Shown here: positions 11,674-21,000 of the stretch, in pieces
How the letters are laid out: every line of letters starts with the position of its first letter
Position numbering within the stretch: position 1 is the first letter of the stretch
Assembly (NCBI GenBank): GCA_005893225.1
Contig: VBOT01000103.1
Location: forward strand, 6,385-41,669
Origin: Candidatus Eiseniibacteriota bacterium
GTDB lineage: Bacteria > Eisenbacteria > RBG-16-71-46
DNA length: 35,285 bases
Reading direction: 5' to 3'
Notes under the pieces: model-generated
Told to the model about the DNA's origin: nothing
Database searches by the model: none
What the model saw: the letters and a program-made list of their open reading frames with translations, nothing else
Translations under genes and position numbers: made by a program

Positions 11674-11963
11674 GACTGGGCTGAACGGTATCGCTCACGA
11701 GAGCCTGGCGGGCTCACGAGCGGATGACGAAGCGCTGGGGGAGCGATGGACGACGGATCAGGCTGCCGGGCTTGCCTGCTACCGCAGGGCCGGGACTCGC
11801 CCGGGCCGCGGTGCCCGCTCGAGCGGTGCTCATCGCCGCGGGTCACTCCGCCGGCCCGTCTGGAGTCCAGGGGGTTCCGGGTTGGCTTGCCGCTGGTATT
11901 ATGGCAGAAGGCGCCGGGGCGGTCCGAGTGCAAATTTCCGGGCGTTTGGACGCCGCGCCAGGC
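11674..11963. other. Intergenic region between subtilase and MFS gene
   Basis: About 290 bases without a supported gene. It must contain the subtilase promoter; the only -10-like match (CATAAT at 11903-11898, minus strand) lacks a -35 partner. No strong terminator after the MFS gene was seen. Confidence 0.35.
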
Positions 11964-13244
11964 TCACTTCGCCACCGGATGTGCCATTGCCCGGGGCGCC
12001 AGCGTTTCCGTCATCAGGGCCTGGACCAGGGCCCCCGACAGGAAGGTCAGGCCGGCCACCGCTCCGATCGTCGATGGGATACCGAAACGGTCGGCGAGGA
12101 CGCCGCCGAGGAGCGCCCCCGCAACGTAGCCTCCGTCCCGCCACAGCCGGTAGACGCCGACCGCCGAGGCGCGCCAGCCGGGCGCGGCCACGTCCGACAC
12201 CGCTCCGAGGAGCGTCGGGTAGACGAGGGCAGTCCCGAGCCCGAGAAGCGCCATGCATCCGCCCCAGGCGACCCCCCCGCGCGTCCAGACGAGCAGCACC
12301 AGGGCGGCGGCCTGGATCCACATCCCCGCCACGATCAGCGGCTTCCGCCCCACCCTGTCGGAGAGTGCTCCGGCCGGTAGCTGGAGAACGCCCCACACTC
12401 CCGGGTAGATCGCGGCCAGGAGCCCGATCGTTCGGAGACCGAGCCCCGCCCCGGCAAAGAAGAGCGGCAGCAGCCCCCATGCGACCCCATCGTTCAGGTT
12501 GTTGACCAGTCCCGACTGGGAGACAGAAAAGAGACGCAGATCTTTCCAGCTCACGCGGGCGAACGCCTCGAGGAATCGGGGGCTCGCGGCTGGGTCTGCG
12601 GAGGCCCCGGCCAGCCCGCTCTCGAGACGCGCGTGACCGCGCGTCTCGCGCACGAACAGCGAGAGCACGAGGCCCGCGAGCACGAGGCCAATCCCGATCA
12701 CGAACGGCTGCCGCAGGCCAAGCGATGCCGCGAGGTACCCCGACACGAGCGATGCCAGCGACACGGCCACATAGCCTGCCGACTCGTTAATCCCCGTCGC
12801 GAGGCCCCGCTGGCCGGGACCCGCGAGGTCCATCTTCATGATCACGGCGCTCGACCAGCAAAGGCCTTGCTGGACGCCCAGCAGGAGGTTCGCGAGCACC
12901 ACCCACTCCCACCTTGGGGCGAAGAGGATCAAGAACGGGACCGGGAGCCCGGCGAGCCAGCCCGCCAGCAGGATCGGCTTGCGGCCGAAGCGGTCGCCGG
13001 CACCGCCCGCGATCAGATTGGCGAGCGCCTTGACGACGCCGAAGCTGATGATGAAGGAGAGGATGACGGTGCGGGAGGCCAGCCCGAACTCCCGCTCGGC
13101 GAGGAGAGGGACGACCACGCGCTCGAGCCCGACCATCGCGCCCACGAAGGCGTTGACCACGACCAGCAGCGCGAACTGCCCCGCGTTGGGGGCGAGCCCG
13201 AGCCGGATCTCGGGGGCGAGTGGGGCGCTCGGCGGCGCTGCCAC
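11964..13244 (-). CDS. Major facilitator superfamily transporter
   Basis: This 426-residue protein has about 12 hydrophobic segments and two copies of the MFS loop 2-3 signature, GDRFGRKPIL in the N half and SDRVGRKPLIV in the C half, as expected from the internal duplication of the family. A shorter hydrophilic loop near the middle (about 205-230) separates the halves. NLNDGVAWGLLPLFF at the start of the second half resembles uncharacterised MFS_1 proteins of environmental bacteria. The substrate cannot be inferred. The start is a GTG at 13244, only 16 bases after the dihydrolipoyl dehydrogenase stop, so the two are probably cotranscribed, although no functional link is obvious. Confidence 0.92.
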   Translation of the reverse strand: MAAPPSAPLAPEIRLGLAPNAGQFALLVVVNAFVGAMVGLERVVVPLLAEREFGLASRTVILSFIISFGVVKALANLIAGGAGDRFGRKPILLAGWLAGLPVPFLILFAPRWEWVVLANLLLGVQQGLCWSSAVIMKMDLAGPGQRGLATGINESAGYVAVSLASLVSGYLAASLGLRQPFVIGIGLVLAGLVLSLFVRETRGHARLESGLAGASADPAASPRFLEAFARVSWKDLRLFSVSQSGLVNNLNDGVAWGLLPLFFAGAGLGLRTIGLLAAIYPGVWGVLQLPAGALSDRVGRKPLIVAGMWIQAAALVLLVWTRGGVAWGGCMALLGLGTALVYPTLLGAVSDVAAPGWRASAVGVYRLWRDGGYVAGALLGGVLADRFGIPSTIGAVAGLTFLSGALVQALMTETLAPRAMAHPVAK

Positions 13245-13260
13245 GGTGCGGCCCCGGAGG

Positions 13261-14682
13261 TCAGCGCGCGGTGGCGCGAACTTCCTGGCGAATCAGGTGG
13301 ACGGCGAGGCCGTCGGCGTCCTCGGCCGCCTCGCCCAGCACCTCGGTCACGGTCGGGTGGGCGTGGATCGCGCGCGCCAGATCTTGCAGGTTCAGGTCGG
13401 CAGCGATCGCGAGCGAGCACTCGTGGATGATCTCGCTCGCCTTGGCGCCGATGATGTGGGCTCCGAGCACCTGGTCGGTGGCGGCGTCGGCCACCAGCTT
13501 CACGAACCCGGCGGTCTCGCCATCGGCGATGTTGCGGCCGTGAGCGCGGAACGGGAAGCGCCCGATCTTGACCGTGCGCCCCTCGGCCCTTGCCTCGCGC
13601 TCGGTAAGGCCGACGCTCGCGATCTCGGGGCTGGTGAAGGTGGCAGCGGGGACCGCGCGCCAGTTGGTCTGGGCGGGATGCCCGGCGATGACCTCGGCCG
13701 CCGCCTTGCCCTGCGCCGAGGCGAAGTGCGCGAGCTGCTTGATGTCGGTCACGTCCCCGATCGCGTACACGTTCCGGACCGAGGTCTGCAGCCGATCGTT
13801 GACGATCACCTTGCCGCGATCGGCGCGCGCCACGCCAATCGCCTCGAGACCCATGTCGCTCGAGTAGGGGCGCCGGCCGGTGGCGACCAGCACCGTGTCC
13901 ACCTCGAGGGTCTTGCCGCCGGGAAGCGTCAGGACGACGCCGTCGGGGCCACTCTTGAGACCCTCGACCTTGGTGCCGAGATGAACGTCGATCTTCTGCT
14001 TCTTGAGCTCGCGCTCGAGCGCCTGGGCGATCTCGTCGTCCTCGGCGGGGACCAGTCGCGGCAGCATCTCGATCAGCGTCACCTGGGTGCCGATCGCGGC
14101 GAAGAAGCAGGCGAACTCGGTGCCCACGACCCCGCCCCCGAGCACCGCCAGGCGCCGGGGCTGCCTCGAGAGGTCCAGCGCTTCCTGGCTCGTCACCACG
14201 CGCTCGCCGTCGAGCTGGAAGCCCGGCGGCAGCGTGGCGACGGCTCCGGTCGCGATCATGACGTTGTCGGCGGACAGCTCGACGCTCTGTCCGCCGGGCT
14301 GGGCGACCCGGATGCGGTTGGGGCTCGTGAGGCGCGCAGTACCGCGGAAGATCTCGACCTGTCTCCCCGCGAGCAAGGACTTCACGCCGCCGGTCAGCTG
14401 CTTCACGATCTTGTTCTTGCGCTCGACCAGCCAGTCCCAGCGCACCTTCGGCTCGCCGACATCGATGCCGAACTCGCGCGCCCTGCGGATCTGCTCGAAA
14501 AGATGAGCGGTGACGATCCAGGCCTTGGTGGGAATGCAGCCCCAGTTGAGACACGTGCCGCCGAGCTCGTCCTTCTCGACCACCGCGGTCTTGAGGCCGA
14601 GCTGCGCGGCGCGGATCGCCGCGACGTAGCCGCCGGGGCCGGTGCCGATGACGACCAGGTTGAAGTGGTTGGAGTCACTCAT
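13261..14682 (-). CDS. lpdA: Dihydrolipoyl dehydrogenase (E3)
   Basis: This 473-residue flavoprotein disulfide reductase has the FAD-binding motif GTGPGGYVAAIRAA near the N-terminus and the redox-active disulfide GGTCLNWGCIPTKA (C44, C49). A second nucleotide-binding motif LGGGVVGTEFA is the NAD site, followed by ATGRRPYSS and the FAD segment YAIGDVTD. The C-terminal dimerisation domain carries the catalytic pair H442 and E447 in HAHPTVTEV. E3 reoxidises dihydrolipoamide of 2-oxoacid dehydrogenase complexes or the glycine cleavage system. The W in CLNWGC and T in IPTK (usually V/S) mark a common variant. No E1 or E2 genes lie nearby, so it may be shared among complexes. It is first in an apparent two-gene unit with the MFS transporter. 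Confidence 0.96.
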   Translation of the reverse strand: MSDSNHFNLVVIGTGPGGYVAAIRAAQLGLKTAVVEKDELGGTCLNWGCIPTKAWIVTAHLFEQIRRAREFGIDVGEPKVRWDWLVERKNKIVKQLTGGVKSLLAGRQVEIFRGTARLTSPNRIRVAQPGGQSVELSADNVMIATGAVATLPPGFQLDGERVVTSQEALDLSRQPRRLAVLGGGVVGTEFACFFAAIGTQVTLIEMLPRLVPAEDDEIAQALERELKKQKIDVHLGTKVEGLKSGPDGVVLTLPGGKTLEVDTVLVATGRRPYSSDMGLEAIGVARADRGKVIVNDRLQTSVRNVYAIGDVTDIKQLAHFASAQGKAAAEVIAGHPAQTNWRAVPAATFTSPEIASVGLTEREARAEGRTVKIGRFPFRAHGRNIADGETAGFVKLVADAATDQVLGAHIIGAKASEIIHECSLAIAADLNLQDLARAIHAHPTVTEVLGEAAEDADGLAVHLIRQEVRATAR

Positions 14683-14821
14683 GACGGGCGCTCGAGGTTA
14701 GATGTGGCCTGTTATGTCCCGTTGCGGAAATGCCCGGGGATCGGGACCATGCAAGCTGGAACGCGACTCTAGGAAGGGGCCGGAGTGCTGTCAATGCGAG
14801 CCGTCGTGAGGTCGCCGTACC

Positions 14822-14829
14822 GAGGAGGT
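14822..14829 (+). promoter_or_regulatory. Ribosome-binding site deciding the DUF2064 gene start
   Basis: GAGGAGGT lies three bases before a GTG at 14833, where family similarity also begins (ERVALFARWP). It favours this GTG over the in-frame ATG at 14785. Confidence 0.65.
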
Positions 14830-14832
14830 CCA

Positions 14833-15525
14833 GTGGAACGCGTCGCGCTGTTCGCTCGCTGGCCCGAGCTTGGCCGCGTCAAGACGCGCCTCTCGCCCGC
14901 ACTCCCACCGGAGCTGGCCCTGAGGCTCTACGAGGCGATGCTCGAGGACGCGCTGGGCGCCATGAGCCGATGCGGCGCCGACGAGTCGTTCGTCTACTGG
15001 GCCGACGCTCCCCCCGATCGCGGCCTGTGGGACGGGAAGATCACTCCTGCTCGGTCGCAGGACCAAGCTGGCGAAGATCTCGGGGCGAGGCTCGAGCGAG
15101 CGTTCGACGACCTGCTGAAGCACGGGCCGGCGCGCGCCGTGATCCTGGGCGCCGATTGCCCGATGCTGGACGCTGACATGCTGCGCCGGGCGTTCGACGC
15201 TCTCGCGGAGCACGACCTGGTCCTCGGCCCGAGCCGCGACGGAGGCTATTACCTGATCGGCCTGACGAGAATCGCGCCGTCGCTGTTCCGCGACATTGCC
15301 TGGGGAACCGACGAGGTGCTCGAGCAAACCCTCGACCGGGCCCGAGGACTTCGGCTGGCGGTCAGCCTGCTTCCGACGCTCGACGATCTCGACACGCCGG
15401 GGGATCTGGTGCGCTGGCTCGTAACGGCCGTGGAGGCCGGGGAGCTGCCATGCAGGCGCACGGCAGGGACGCTGTGCGAGCTTGGACTCCTGCCGGGCCG
15501 GACGATGGGCGGGCAGGCACACTGA
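14833..15525 (+). CDS. TIGR04282/DUF2064 GT-A-type glycosyltransferase
   Basis: From the GTG at 14833 this gives 230 residues starting ERVALFARWPELGRVKTRL, the nucleotide-binding beginning of the GT-A fold (compare MobA/CofC-like proteins). Also present are GADCPMLDADMLRRAF with the metal-binding acidic cluster, LGPSRDGGYYLIGL and WGTDEVLEQT, all family hallmarks. Members of TIGR04282 were first noted next to radical-SAM/selenodomain proteins and in arsenosugar loci, and are often annotated as glycosyltransferases. No such partner is visible here, so substrate and product are unknown. It stands alone, divergent from lpdA and convergent with the htrA gene. A longer form from an ATG at 14785 is possible but lacks family support. 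Confidence 0.9.
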   Translation: MERVALFARWPELGRVKTRLSPALPPELALRLYEAMLEDALGAMSRCGADESFVYWADAPPDRGLWDGKITPARSQDQAGEDLGARLERAFDDLLKHGPARAVILGADCPMLDADMLRRAFDALAEHDLVLGPSRDGGYYLIGLTRIAPSLFRDIAWGTDEVLEQTLDRARGLRLAVSLLPTLDDLDTPGDLVRWLVTAVEAGELPCRRTAGTLCELGLLPGRTMGGQAH

Positions 15526-15531
15526 GGAACG

Positions 15532-15579
15532 TGCCGCGAGGTGGGATCAGGACACGGGGGTGCCACCCACCTCGCGGCA
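15532..15579. terminator. Perfect 14-bp stem between convergent genes
   Basis: TGCCGCGAGGTGGG (15532-15545) pairs perfectly with CCCACCTCGCGGCA (15566-15579) around a 20-base loop. It starts six bases after the glycosyltransferase stop and faces the htrA gene ending at 15698. No T-tract follows on either strand, so it is a terminator-like or 3'-stabilising hairpin rather than a classic intrinsic terminator. Confidence 0.5.
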
Positions 15580-15697
15580 AAGCGGCCTGTATCGGTCCGC
15601 TTACACCCGAGATAGAACTCCCTGGCCTGCGCGCCGTCAAGAGCGAATCTCGCAGGAGCCCGCACGGTGCTCGACTCGAAGAGCAGGACGCCTTGGC

Positions 15698-17104
15698 TCA
15701 CTCGATCTCGAGCGCCACGTAGATCAATCGCCCGCGACGGTTTACGTGCAGCGCGAGCGATGACCCGGCCGGGAGCCCCGATACCAGCGCCCGCAGCTCG
15801 TCGAGCGTGGCCACCGACCGGCCGTTCGCTGCGAGAATCACGTCTCCCGGCTGCAAGCCCCCTTCCTCGGCGGCGGGCGGCGGGAGCGTGAGCCCGGCCA
15901 CCGCCACGCCCTGGGCTGCACGAAGCCAGGGCAGCATCGGCGACAGCTGCTCGTCCACCGTGATCCCCAGAATCCCGAGACGCGGCACCTGGTTCCCCTC
16001 CCGGGAGACCCTGGCCGCCATGCGCCCGACCTCGTCATCGCGCTCGCCCACCTCGACCGCGACCGTGCGCACGGCTCCATGGCGTGAGACGTGAAGGTTC
16101 ACCCTCGAGCCCACGGGGCGCCGGTAGAGGTTGACGTCGAACTGGCGGCCGTTCTCCATCGGCTTGCCGTCCATCTCCAGGACCACGTCGCCGGGCTGGA
16201 GCCCCGCGCCGGCCGCCGGGCCTCCGGGCCGGACATCGGAAAGGATCACGCCCCAGATCCGGTCGAGCCCGAGCCCGCCCGCGAGGGTCGGCGTGATGGT
16301 CTGGGCCACGACGCCGATGTCGCCGCGGTGCACGAAGCCAAGCGTCTTGAGCTGCTGGTAGACGGCGACCACGATGTTGCTCGGCGCCGCGAATCCGATC
16401 CCCTCGTTCCCGCCGGACTGGCTGAAGATGGAGGTGTTCACGCCCACCAGCTTGCCGCGCGCGTCCACCAGCGCCCCGCCGCTGTTGCCGGGGTTGATCG
16501 CGGCGTCGGTCTGGACGTAAACCATGCGGTCTTCGGGCCGGAGCTGCCTCCCGGTCGCGCTCACGATTCCCATCGTGATGCTGTTCTGGAGCCCGAGCGG
16601 GCTCCCCACCGCGAGGACGATCTGTCCTGCCTTGAGCCCGTCCGAGTCCCCGAACTCGAGATGCGGGAGGTTGCGCTCTTCGATGCGGAGCACCGCGAGG
16701 TCGGTCTCGACGTCGACCCCGACCAGATGAGCCGGCACGAGCTTGCCGGGCGGCCGGACCAGGGATCGGCCAGGTCCGCTTCCAGCCGCCGGCACCGCGA
16801 GCACCACCTCGATGCGGCGCGCACCCGCGACCACGTGGGCATTCGTCACGATGTCGCCGTCCGGCGAAACGATCACGCCGGAGCCGCCCTGACGCTGGAG
16901 GCCTAGGTAGCCTTCCCCCTCGCCCAGCGGGCCGATCGAGGAGACGCGCACCTGAACCACCGACGGGGTGACCCGGGCGGCAACCGCCTCGAAGGTGGCG
17001 CTGAGATCGCCGAACGACGCGCTTCCGGGGGCCGGAGCGGCGACGGCATGACGCGCCATGGCTCCCGAGAACAGGATCGCCAGGACCCAGGCCGACACCC
17101 TCAC
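15698..17104 (-). CDS. Periplasmic HtrA/Deg-type serine protease with two PDZ domains
   Basis: This 468-residue protein starts at a GTG (17104) that overlaps the TPR gene stop as GTGA. It has a signal peptide (about 1-22, ending AVA) and a trypsin-like domain with catalytic H90 (TNAHVV), D135 (ETDLAVL) and S208 (NPGNSGGAL). PDZ1 (about 265-360, GLQPGDVVLEMDGKP) and PDZ2 (about 375-468, GLQPGDVILAANGRS) follow. HtrA proteases degrade or chaperone misfolded envelope proteins. A frame open further upstream inside the TPR gene is not needed, because the signal peptide begins at this GTG. Unlike the membrane-anchored HtrA at 27434-28921, this one appears soluble or cleaved, so the genome has at least two Deg paralogues. 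Coupling to the TPR gene suggests a shared function. Confidence 0.93.
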   Translation of the reverse strand: MRVSAWVLAILFSGAMARHAVAAPAPGSASFGDLSATFEAVAARVTPSVVQVRVSSIGPLGEGEGYLGLQRQGGSGVIVSPDGDIVTNAHVVAGARRIEVVLAVPAAGSGPGRSLVRPPGKLVPAHLVGVDVETDLAVLRIEERNLPHLEFGDSDGLKAGQIVLAVGSPLGLQNSITMGIVSATGRQLRPEDRMVYVQTDAAINPGNSGGALVDARGKLVGVNTSIFSQSGGNEGIGFAAPSNIVVAVYQQLKTLGFVHRGDIGVVAQTITPTLAGGLGLDRIWGVILSDVRPGGPAAGAGLQPGDVVLEMDGKPMENGRQFDVNLYRRPVGSRVNLHVSRHGAVRTVAVEVGERDDEVGRMAARVSREGNQVPRLGILGITVDEQLSPMLPWLRAAQGVAVAGLTLPPPAAEEGGLQPGDVILAANGRSVATLDELRALVSGLPAGSSLALHVNRRGRLIYVALEIE

Positions 17105-17916
17105 CTTCCGTCCGGCAGCGGCGGCGCCACCTTTCCCGTCTTCTGCTGCATCCGCGTCATCGCGTCGATCAGCGGCTGTCGCATCCCCTCGGGGGGTCCG
17201 CTCTCGAGCGCGCGATGGTAGTAGGAGAGCGCCCCCGCGAAATCGTTGCGGCGCTCGCGGACGATCCCGAGGTTGTAGAGCGCCACCGCCTGATGAGGGT
17301 CGCGCGCCAGGGCGAAGTTGAACAGCCTCTCGGCTTCTTCTGTATCCCCGAGGTTGTAGTAGCACACCCCCATGTCCACGATCGCGGTGGTCCGGGTCGA
17401 GTCCTGCCGGATGGCGGACCGGTACTGGACGATCGCCTCCGACCAGTTGCCCGTGTCGTAGAGGACGTTGGCCACCCCGATCCTCGCCTCGACGTCGGTC
17501 GAGTCCTTGGCCAGGGCGGCTCGAAACTGATCCGCCTGCTTCTGCTGGTCGACGTTGGACCCCTCGACCGGCTGGCTGGCGCGATCCAGGTTGGCCTTGA
17601 CCGCGACATAGATGACCGCCGCCGCCGCGATGAACGCGAACATCAACCAGAGAGAGAGAGCCTGGTTGGATGCCGGTCGTGGCCGGGCGCGACGGATGGG
17701 GCGCGGCAGGATGATCTCGGGCTCGGATGCCGGACCCGAAGCGGGCTCGGTCGTCTGCGGCCCGCCGCTGCCGTGGCCCGGCGCTGTGGGGCCGGCCGAG
17801 GGCCTGTCAGAAACCGGGGCGGTTTCGGACTGGAGCGGGAAGTTGCACGCGGCGCACGCGGTGCTGTCGCTCGGGTTCGGGTGCCCGCAATCCGGGCATC
17901 GGAGGGTTTCGGGCAT
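17101..17916 (-). CDS. Zinc-ribbon, single-span TPR protein
   Basis: This 271-residue protein begins with a four-cysteine zinc ribbon (C7, C10, C21, C24 in RCPDCGHPNP...CAAC). A Pro/Gly-rich linker, a basic patch PIRRARPRP, one membrane segment (about 87-106) and at least three TPR units (about 120-250, e.g. IVDMGVCYYNLGDTEEAERL) follow. There is no signal peptide. With cytoplasmic N-terminus and positive-inside rule, the TPR part should be outside the cytoplasm, where it could scaffold proteins. The gene overlaps the downstream htrA by four bases (GTGA). A PDZ protease with a TPR partner suggests an envelope protease-adaptor pair; this is inferred from gene order only. It has no recognised named family. 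Confidence 0.85.
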   Translation of the reverse strand: MPETLRCPDCGHPNPSDSTACAACNFPLQSETAPVSDRPSAGPTAPGHGSGGPQTTEPASGPASEPEIILPRPIRRARPRPASNQALSLWLMFAFIAAAAVIYVAVKANLDRASQPVEGSNVDQQKQADQFRAALAKDSTDVEARIGVANVLYDTGNWSEAIVQYRSAIRQDSTRTTAIVDMGVCYYNLGDTEEAERLFNFALARDPHQAVALYNLGIVRERRNDFAGALSYYHRALESGPPEGMRQPLIDAMTRMQQKTGKVAPPLPDGR

Positions 17917-17936
17917 GGGCTAGGGGCTCGGGCCGG

Positions 17937-17965
17937 ACTATATGGGCCGGGTGCGGTACCGGCAA
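17937..17965 (-). promoter_or_regulatory. Candidate sigma70 promoter for TPR-htrA operon
   Basis: On the minus strand TTGCCG (17965-17960) and TATAGT (17942-17937) are 17 bases apart, four of six and five of six matches to consensus. Transcription would begin about 15 bases before the ATG at 17916. Confidence 0.4.
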
Positions 17966-18046
17966 GGAATCGAGTTCCCCGGCGCCGCCGCGCGCCCGCC
18001 CGTTTCTTGCCCCCTATTCGGGGCGATGCTAGCGTCGCCCCTCTCC

Positions 18047-21000
18047 ATGCGCATTCCTCGCCTCGTCCTCGCCGCGATGCTGTGGGCGTGGCTGTGCGCC
18101 CCGGCGGCCGCCGAGGAGGCGCGGATCGTGGTGCTCCACACCACCGATCTCCACGGCGCCCTCACTCCCTACGACTACCTTGCCGACCGCCCGGCCGCCC
18201 GGGGGCTCGTGAAGCTCGCCACCATGGTGGAAGCGGTTCGCGCCGAGAAGTTGCCGACGCTGCTCCTCGACGGCGGCGACTGCATCGAGGGCAGCCCGCT
18301 CGTGACGATCTACCGCCACCACGACCGTGCGTTGCCCGACCCGATGATGGCGGCCATGACCCGCATGCGCTACGACGCCATGGCGATCGGCAACCACGAG
18401 TTCGACTTCGGTCGCGAGGCGCTGGAGCAGACCCGCGCGGCCGCAACGTTCCCCTGGCTCGCCGCCAACGTGGTCAAGGCCACCGACGGCGCACCGGCCT
18501 TCGGAACCTCGATCGTGAAGATGCTCGGCCCGCTGCGCGTGGGCGTGGTGGGGTTGACCACGCCGGCGGTGCCGTCGTGGGAGGACTCGGAGAACGTCGC
18601 CGGGCTCCGCTTCCTCTCCCCGCTGGAGGCGGCGCGCCGCGAGGTGGACCGCCTGCGCCGGGCCGAGCGCTGCGACCTGGTGGTGCTCCTCGCCCACACC
18701 GGGCTCGAGCGCGACCCCGTGACCGGCGCCGAGCGCCGCGGCGACACTCCCGACGAGAACTGGGGCTTCCGTCTCGCCACCGAGGTGCCCGGGGTCGACC
18801 TGATCGTGCTCGGCCACACCCACGTGGTGGTGCCCTCGGCGCAGATCGGCGGCACGCTCGTGACGCAGGCGGGCAAGTGGGGCGAGGGCTTGGGGCGCGT
18901 CGATCTCACGCTGACCCGCTCGTCGGCGGCCGAGCCGTGGAAGGTGGTCTCGCGCCGCGCCCAGGTCCTCGCAGTCGCCGACTCGACCGCTCCGGACACG
19001 TCGCTGGCCCGGCTCGCCGATCCCTACCACCGGGCCGCGCAGGAAGTGCTGGCGACCGTGATCGGCACGGCGGCCCGCGACATCGCATCGCCGGGGGGGC
19101 GTTACGAGGACGGCCCGCTCTGGGAGCTGATCCATCGCGTGCAGCTCGAGGCCACCGGCGCCGACGTGTCGCTCGCGGCGCTCCCCGATCCCGCCGCGCG
19201 CATCGCGTGGGGGCCGATCACGGCGCGTGACCTGCTGCGTGCCTATCCTTTCGGGAACACGCTCTCCGCCGTTGAGCTCAGCGGCGCGGCGCTGAAGCAG
19301 GTGCTCGAGCACTCGGCCCGCTACCTGTCCGACTACACGTTCGAGGCCGGCCGGCCCCTGTCCGAGCCCGGCTACCCCGGCTACAACTTTGACTCCGCGG
19401 AAGGCGTCACTTACGAGATCGACCTCACGCGCCCGGCGGGCGAGCGCATCGCTCGTCTGTCCTTCCGCGGCGAGCCGCTGGCGCCCGACCGCAGGCTCAA
19501 GGTGGCGGTCAACAGCTACCGCGTCCACGGGGGCGGGGGCTTCCCGGCGCTCTCGAAGGCCCCGATCGTGTGGCATCAGTCGCGCGACATCCGCGAGCTC
19601 CTGATCGACCACGTGCGTCGCGCGCGCACGCTGGACGGAGGGTTCACGCGCAACTGGGGGATCGTCCCCGACTACGCGAGCGCGCGGGAGCGGCCGCTCA
19701 TCGACCTCCTGGTGCGCCAGGGCGTGCTCGACCGGTCCGAGGCGCTGCACCTCTCGCCCGAGGCTCCGGCCCGCCGCGGCGACCTCGCCTACTGGCTGGC
19801 GCGCGCCTTCGGCTGGCGCGAGCAGAAGCTGTCGGGGGCCTTCGCCGACGCCCCCGACTCGCTCGAGCCCTGGCTCGACGGCCTGCTCAAGCGCCGGGTG
19901 CTGAGAGACGCGGGGTCGTCCGACCAGATCCAGCCGTTCGCCCCGGCGCGCCTCTCCACCGCCCTCGACTGGTGCGAGCGCGCCGCCCGGCACGAGCGCT
20001 ACCGCCTCAAGCCGACCTACGACGCGACGTTCCGCGACGGGCTCCTCGCCGGGGTCGGCGTCGCGCGCCGCCCGGCCGCGCGCGGCGACACGCTGACGCG
20101 CTCGCAGGCGCTCGGCATCGTCGCCAACACGCGCTTCCCCTGGATCCGGATCCTCGAGACCACCGATTTCCACGGCGCGATCCTGTCGGTCGGGCGCGAC
20201 CGGAGAACGGGTCGGGCGATCGGGACCTCGCCGGTGCTCGCCGCCCACATCGAGCGCCTGCGGGCCGAGAACCCCGAGGGCACGGTGCTGATCGACGGCG
20301 GCGATCTGTTCCAGGGCACGATGATCTCGAACCTGCAGTTCGGCCGCCCGATGGTGGAGCAGATGAACGCTCTGCACTACGCCGCCGCGGCGATCGGCAA
20401 CCACGAGTTCGACTGGAGCGCCGATACCCTGGAGCGGCGCGTTCGCGAGATGCGCTTCGCCGAGCTCGGGGCCAACCTGCGCGAGCGGCGGACCGGCCGC
20501 ATGCCGGCCTGGGTGCGGGCCGACACGGTGTTCACCCGCCGCGGCGTGCGGATCGGCGTGCTGGGCCTCTGCTATCGCTTCACGCCCACCGTGACGCTCG
20601 CGACCAACGTGCGCCACCTCGAGTTCCAGGACGACTCGACCACGGCGGCGCGGCTCGTGCCGCAATTGCGGACCATGGCCGATGTCGTGATCGGCGTCGG
20701 TCACATACCGGCCGAGACCGACTCGACCCGCCGGCTGCGCGGAGGCGACCTGGCGCGGCTCGCTCGCGGGGTCAAGGGCGTGGATGCGTGGTTCGGCGGG
20801 CACAGCCACAACCAGGTGCTCGATCGCGTGGACGGCGTGCCGGTGATGATCGCCGGCGCGCACGGCGAGGTGATCGGTGTCTGCGATCTGGTGATGGACC
20901 CGGTGAAGCACCGCGTGGTCGAGTCCCGCGCCGATCTGGTGCTCACCTACGCCGACCAGGTGACGCCGGATTCGGCGATGCAGGCACGCGTCGAGCGCTG

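Noticed and set aside
6829-11727. Very long open frame (about 1630 codons) antisense to the subtilase
   Set aside because: High-GC coding DNA commonly leaves an antisense frame open; the product is low-complexity Arg/Gly/Val/Asp-rich with no motifs, while the minus strand encodes a complete protease with catalytic triad and signal peptide.
11898-11903. CATAAT as a -10 box for the subtilase
   Set aside because: There is no -35 partner at proper spacing and it would give a 230-base leader; kept only as a remark in the intergenic entry.
17105-17365. N-terminal extension of the htrA gene to 17365
   Set aside because: The extension overlaps the TPR-coding sequence in another frame, is low-complexity, and would bury the clear signal peptide that starts at 17104.
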